Origin: Solobacterium sp.
Lineage (GTDB): Bacteria > Bacillota_I > Bacilli_A > Erysipelotrichales > Erysipelotrichaceae
Direction: 5' to 3'
DNA: 6,398 bases
Assembly: GCA_017536845.1 (NCBI GenBank)
Contig: JAFWCP010000029.1
Location: 1-6,398, forward strand
A model generated the notes under the pieces. That model was not told where the DNA came from and ran no database searches. It was given only the letters and a program-made list of their open reading frames with translations. Made by a program: the position numbers and the translations under genes. Shown here in pieces: positions 6,301 through 6,398 of this stretch; positions within the stretch are counted from its first letter, which is position 1, and the number at the start of each line of letters is the position of its first letter.

Positions 6301-6398
6301 GGCAAGAGAATCGCGATCTCCGGCTACGGCAACGTCGGCTGGGGCATCATGAAGAAGGCGATGCAGCTTGGCGCGAAGGTGACCTACTTCGCGGGGCC
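6301..6398 (+). CDS. Fragment of glutamate-dehydrogenase-like enzyme (NAD(P)-binding domain), foreign to the locus
   Basis: The plus-strand frame with codons starting at 6301 encodes GKRIAISGYGNVGWG, then IMKKAMQLGAKVTYFAGP, to the window edge. This matches the start of the C-terminal Rossmann domain of Glu/Leu/Phe/Val dehydrogenases: a GxGNVG dinucleotide loop, then a helix, then 'LGAKV' and a strand ending before a GPDGY-like motif. Neither end of the gene is visible. By hand count about 62 of 98 bases are G or C, and nearly all codons end in G or C. It points opposite to all other genes and abuts the truncated alpha-galactosidase with no intergenic space. An adenosylhomocysteinase or 2-hydroxyacid dehydrogenase loop is less likely, because the GYGNVGWG wording is typical of GDH. 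The enzyme family is likely, but it rests on only 32 residues. Confidence 0.7.

Noticed and set aside
1..6398. CRISPR array, tRNA/rRNA, insertion sequence or phage signals
   Set aside because: No regularly spaced repeats, tRNA-like cloverleaf, transposase motifs or terminal inverted repeats were seen on either strand.

Overview
The window is a galactose / alpha-galactoside utilisation cluster, and every credible gene but one lies on the minus strand. Protein types point to a Bacillota (Firmicutes) bacterium: a class 2 galactose-1-phosphate uridylyltransferase of about 500 residues, a long galactokinase with the signature GRTEIGGNHTDHQHG, a clostridial-type GH36 alpha-galactosidase, and a bacterial raffinose-synthase/Sip1-like protein. 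Strong Shine-Dalgarno (SD) sequences agree. An Erysipelotrichia- or Clostridia-like gut organism is my guess; the sequence does not settle the genus.

Layout in order of minus-strand transcription (high to low coordinates). The 3' half of a GH36 alpha-galactosidase gene occupies 6300-5185. A decayed MsmK/UgpC-type sugar ABC transporter ATPase lies at about 5092-4574. A regulatory stretch at about 4566-4411 has a 9-7-9 inverted repeat and a sigma-A-like promoter. Then come galK (4410-3118), galT (3109-1607), galE (1610-594) and the first 195 codons of a Sip1/raffinose-synthase-like gene (585 to the window edge). galK to the Sip1-like gene are spaced by 8 nt, a 4-nt ATGA overlap and 8 nt, so they look like one translationally coupled transcript.

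Functionally, the alpha-galactosidase (perhaps with the Sip1-like protein) would release galactose from raffinose-family sugars or melibiose. GalK, GalT and GalE then form the Leloir pathway: galactose to Gal-1-P, exchange with UDP-glucose, and recycling of UDP-galactose. The only transport gene present is broken, so uptake must rely on something outside the window.

The last 98 bases (6301-6398) do not belong to this locus. At 6300 the alpha-galactosidase homology stops abruptly inside its WFGKRDDD motif. From there the plus strand encodes a Rossmann-fold piece of a glutamate-dehydrogenase-like enzyme with higher GC. This looks like a chimeric join, most likely an assembly artefact at a contig end. 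I see no previously undescribed system. The most noteworthy items are this junction, the ATPase pseudogene, the dyads upstream of galK, and subfamily-specific residues in GalK, GalE and the alpha-galactosidase.
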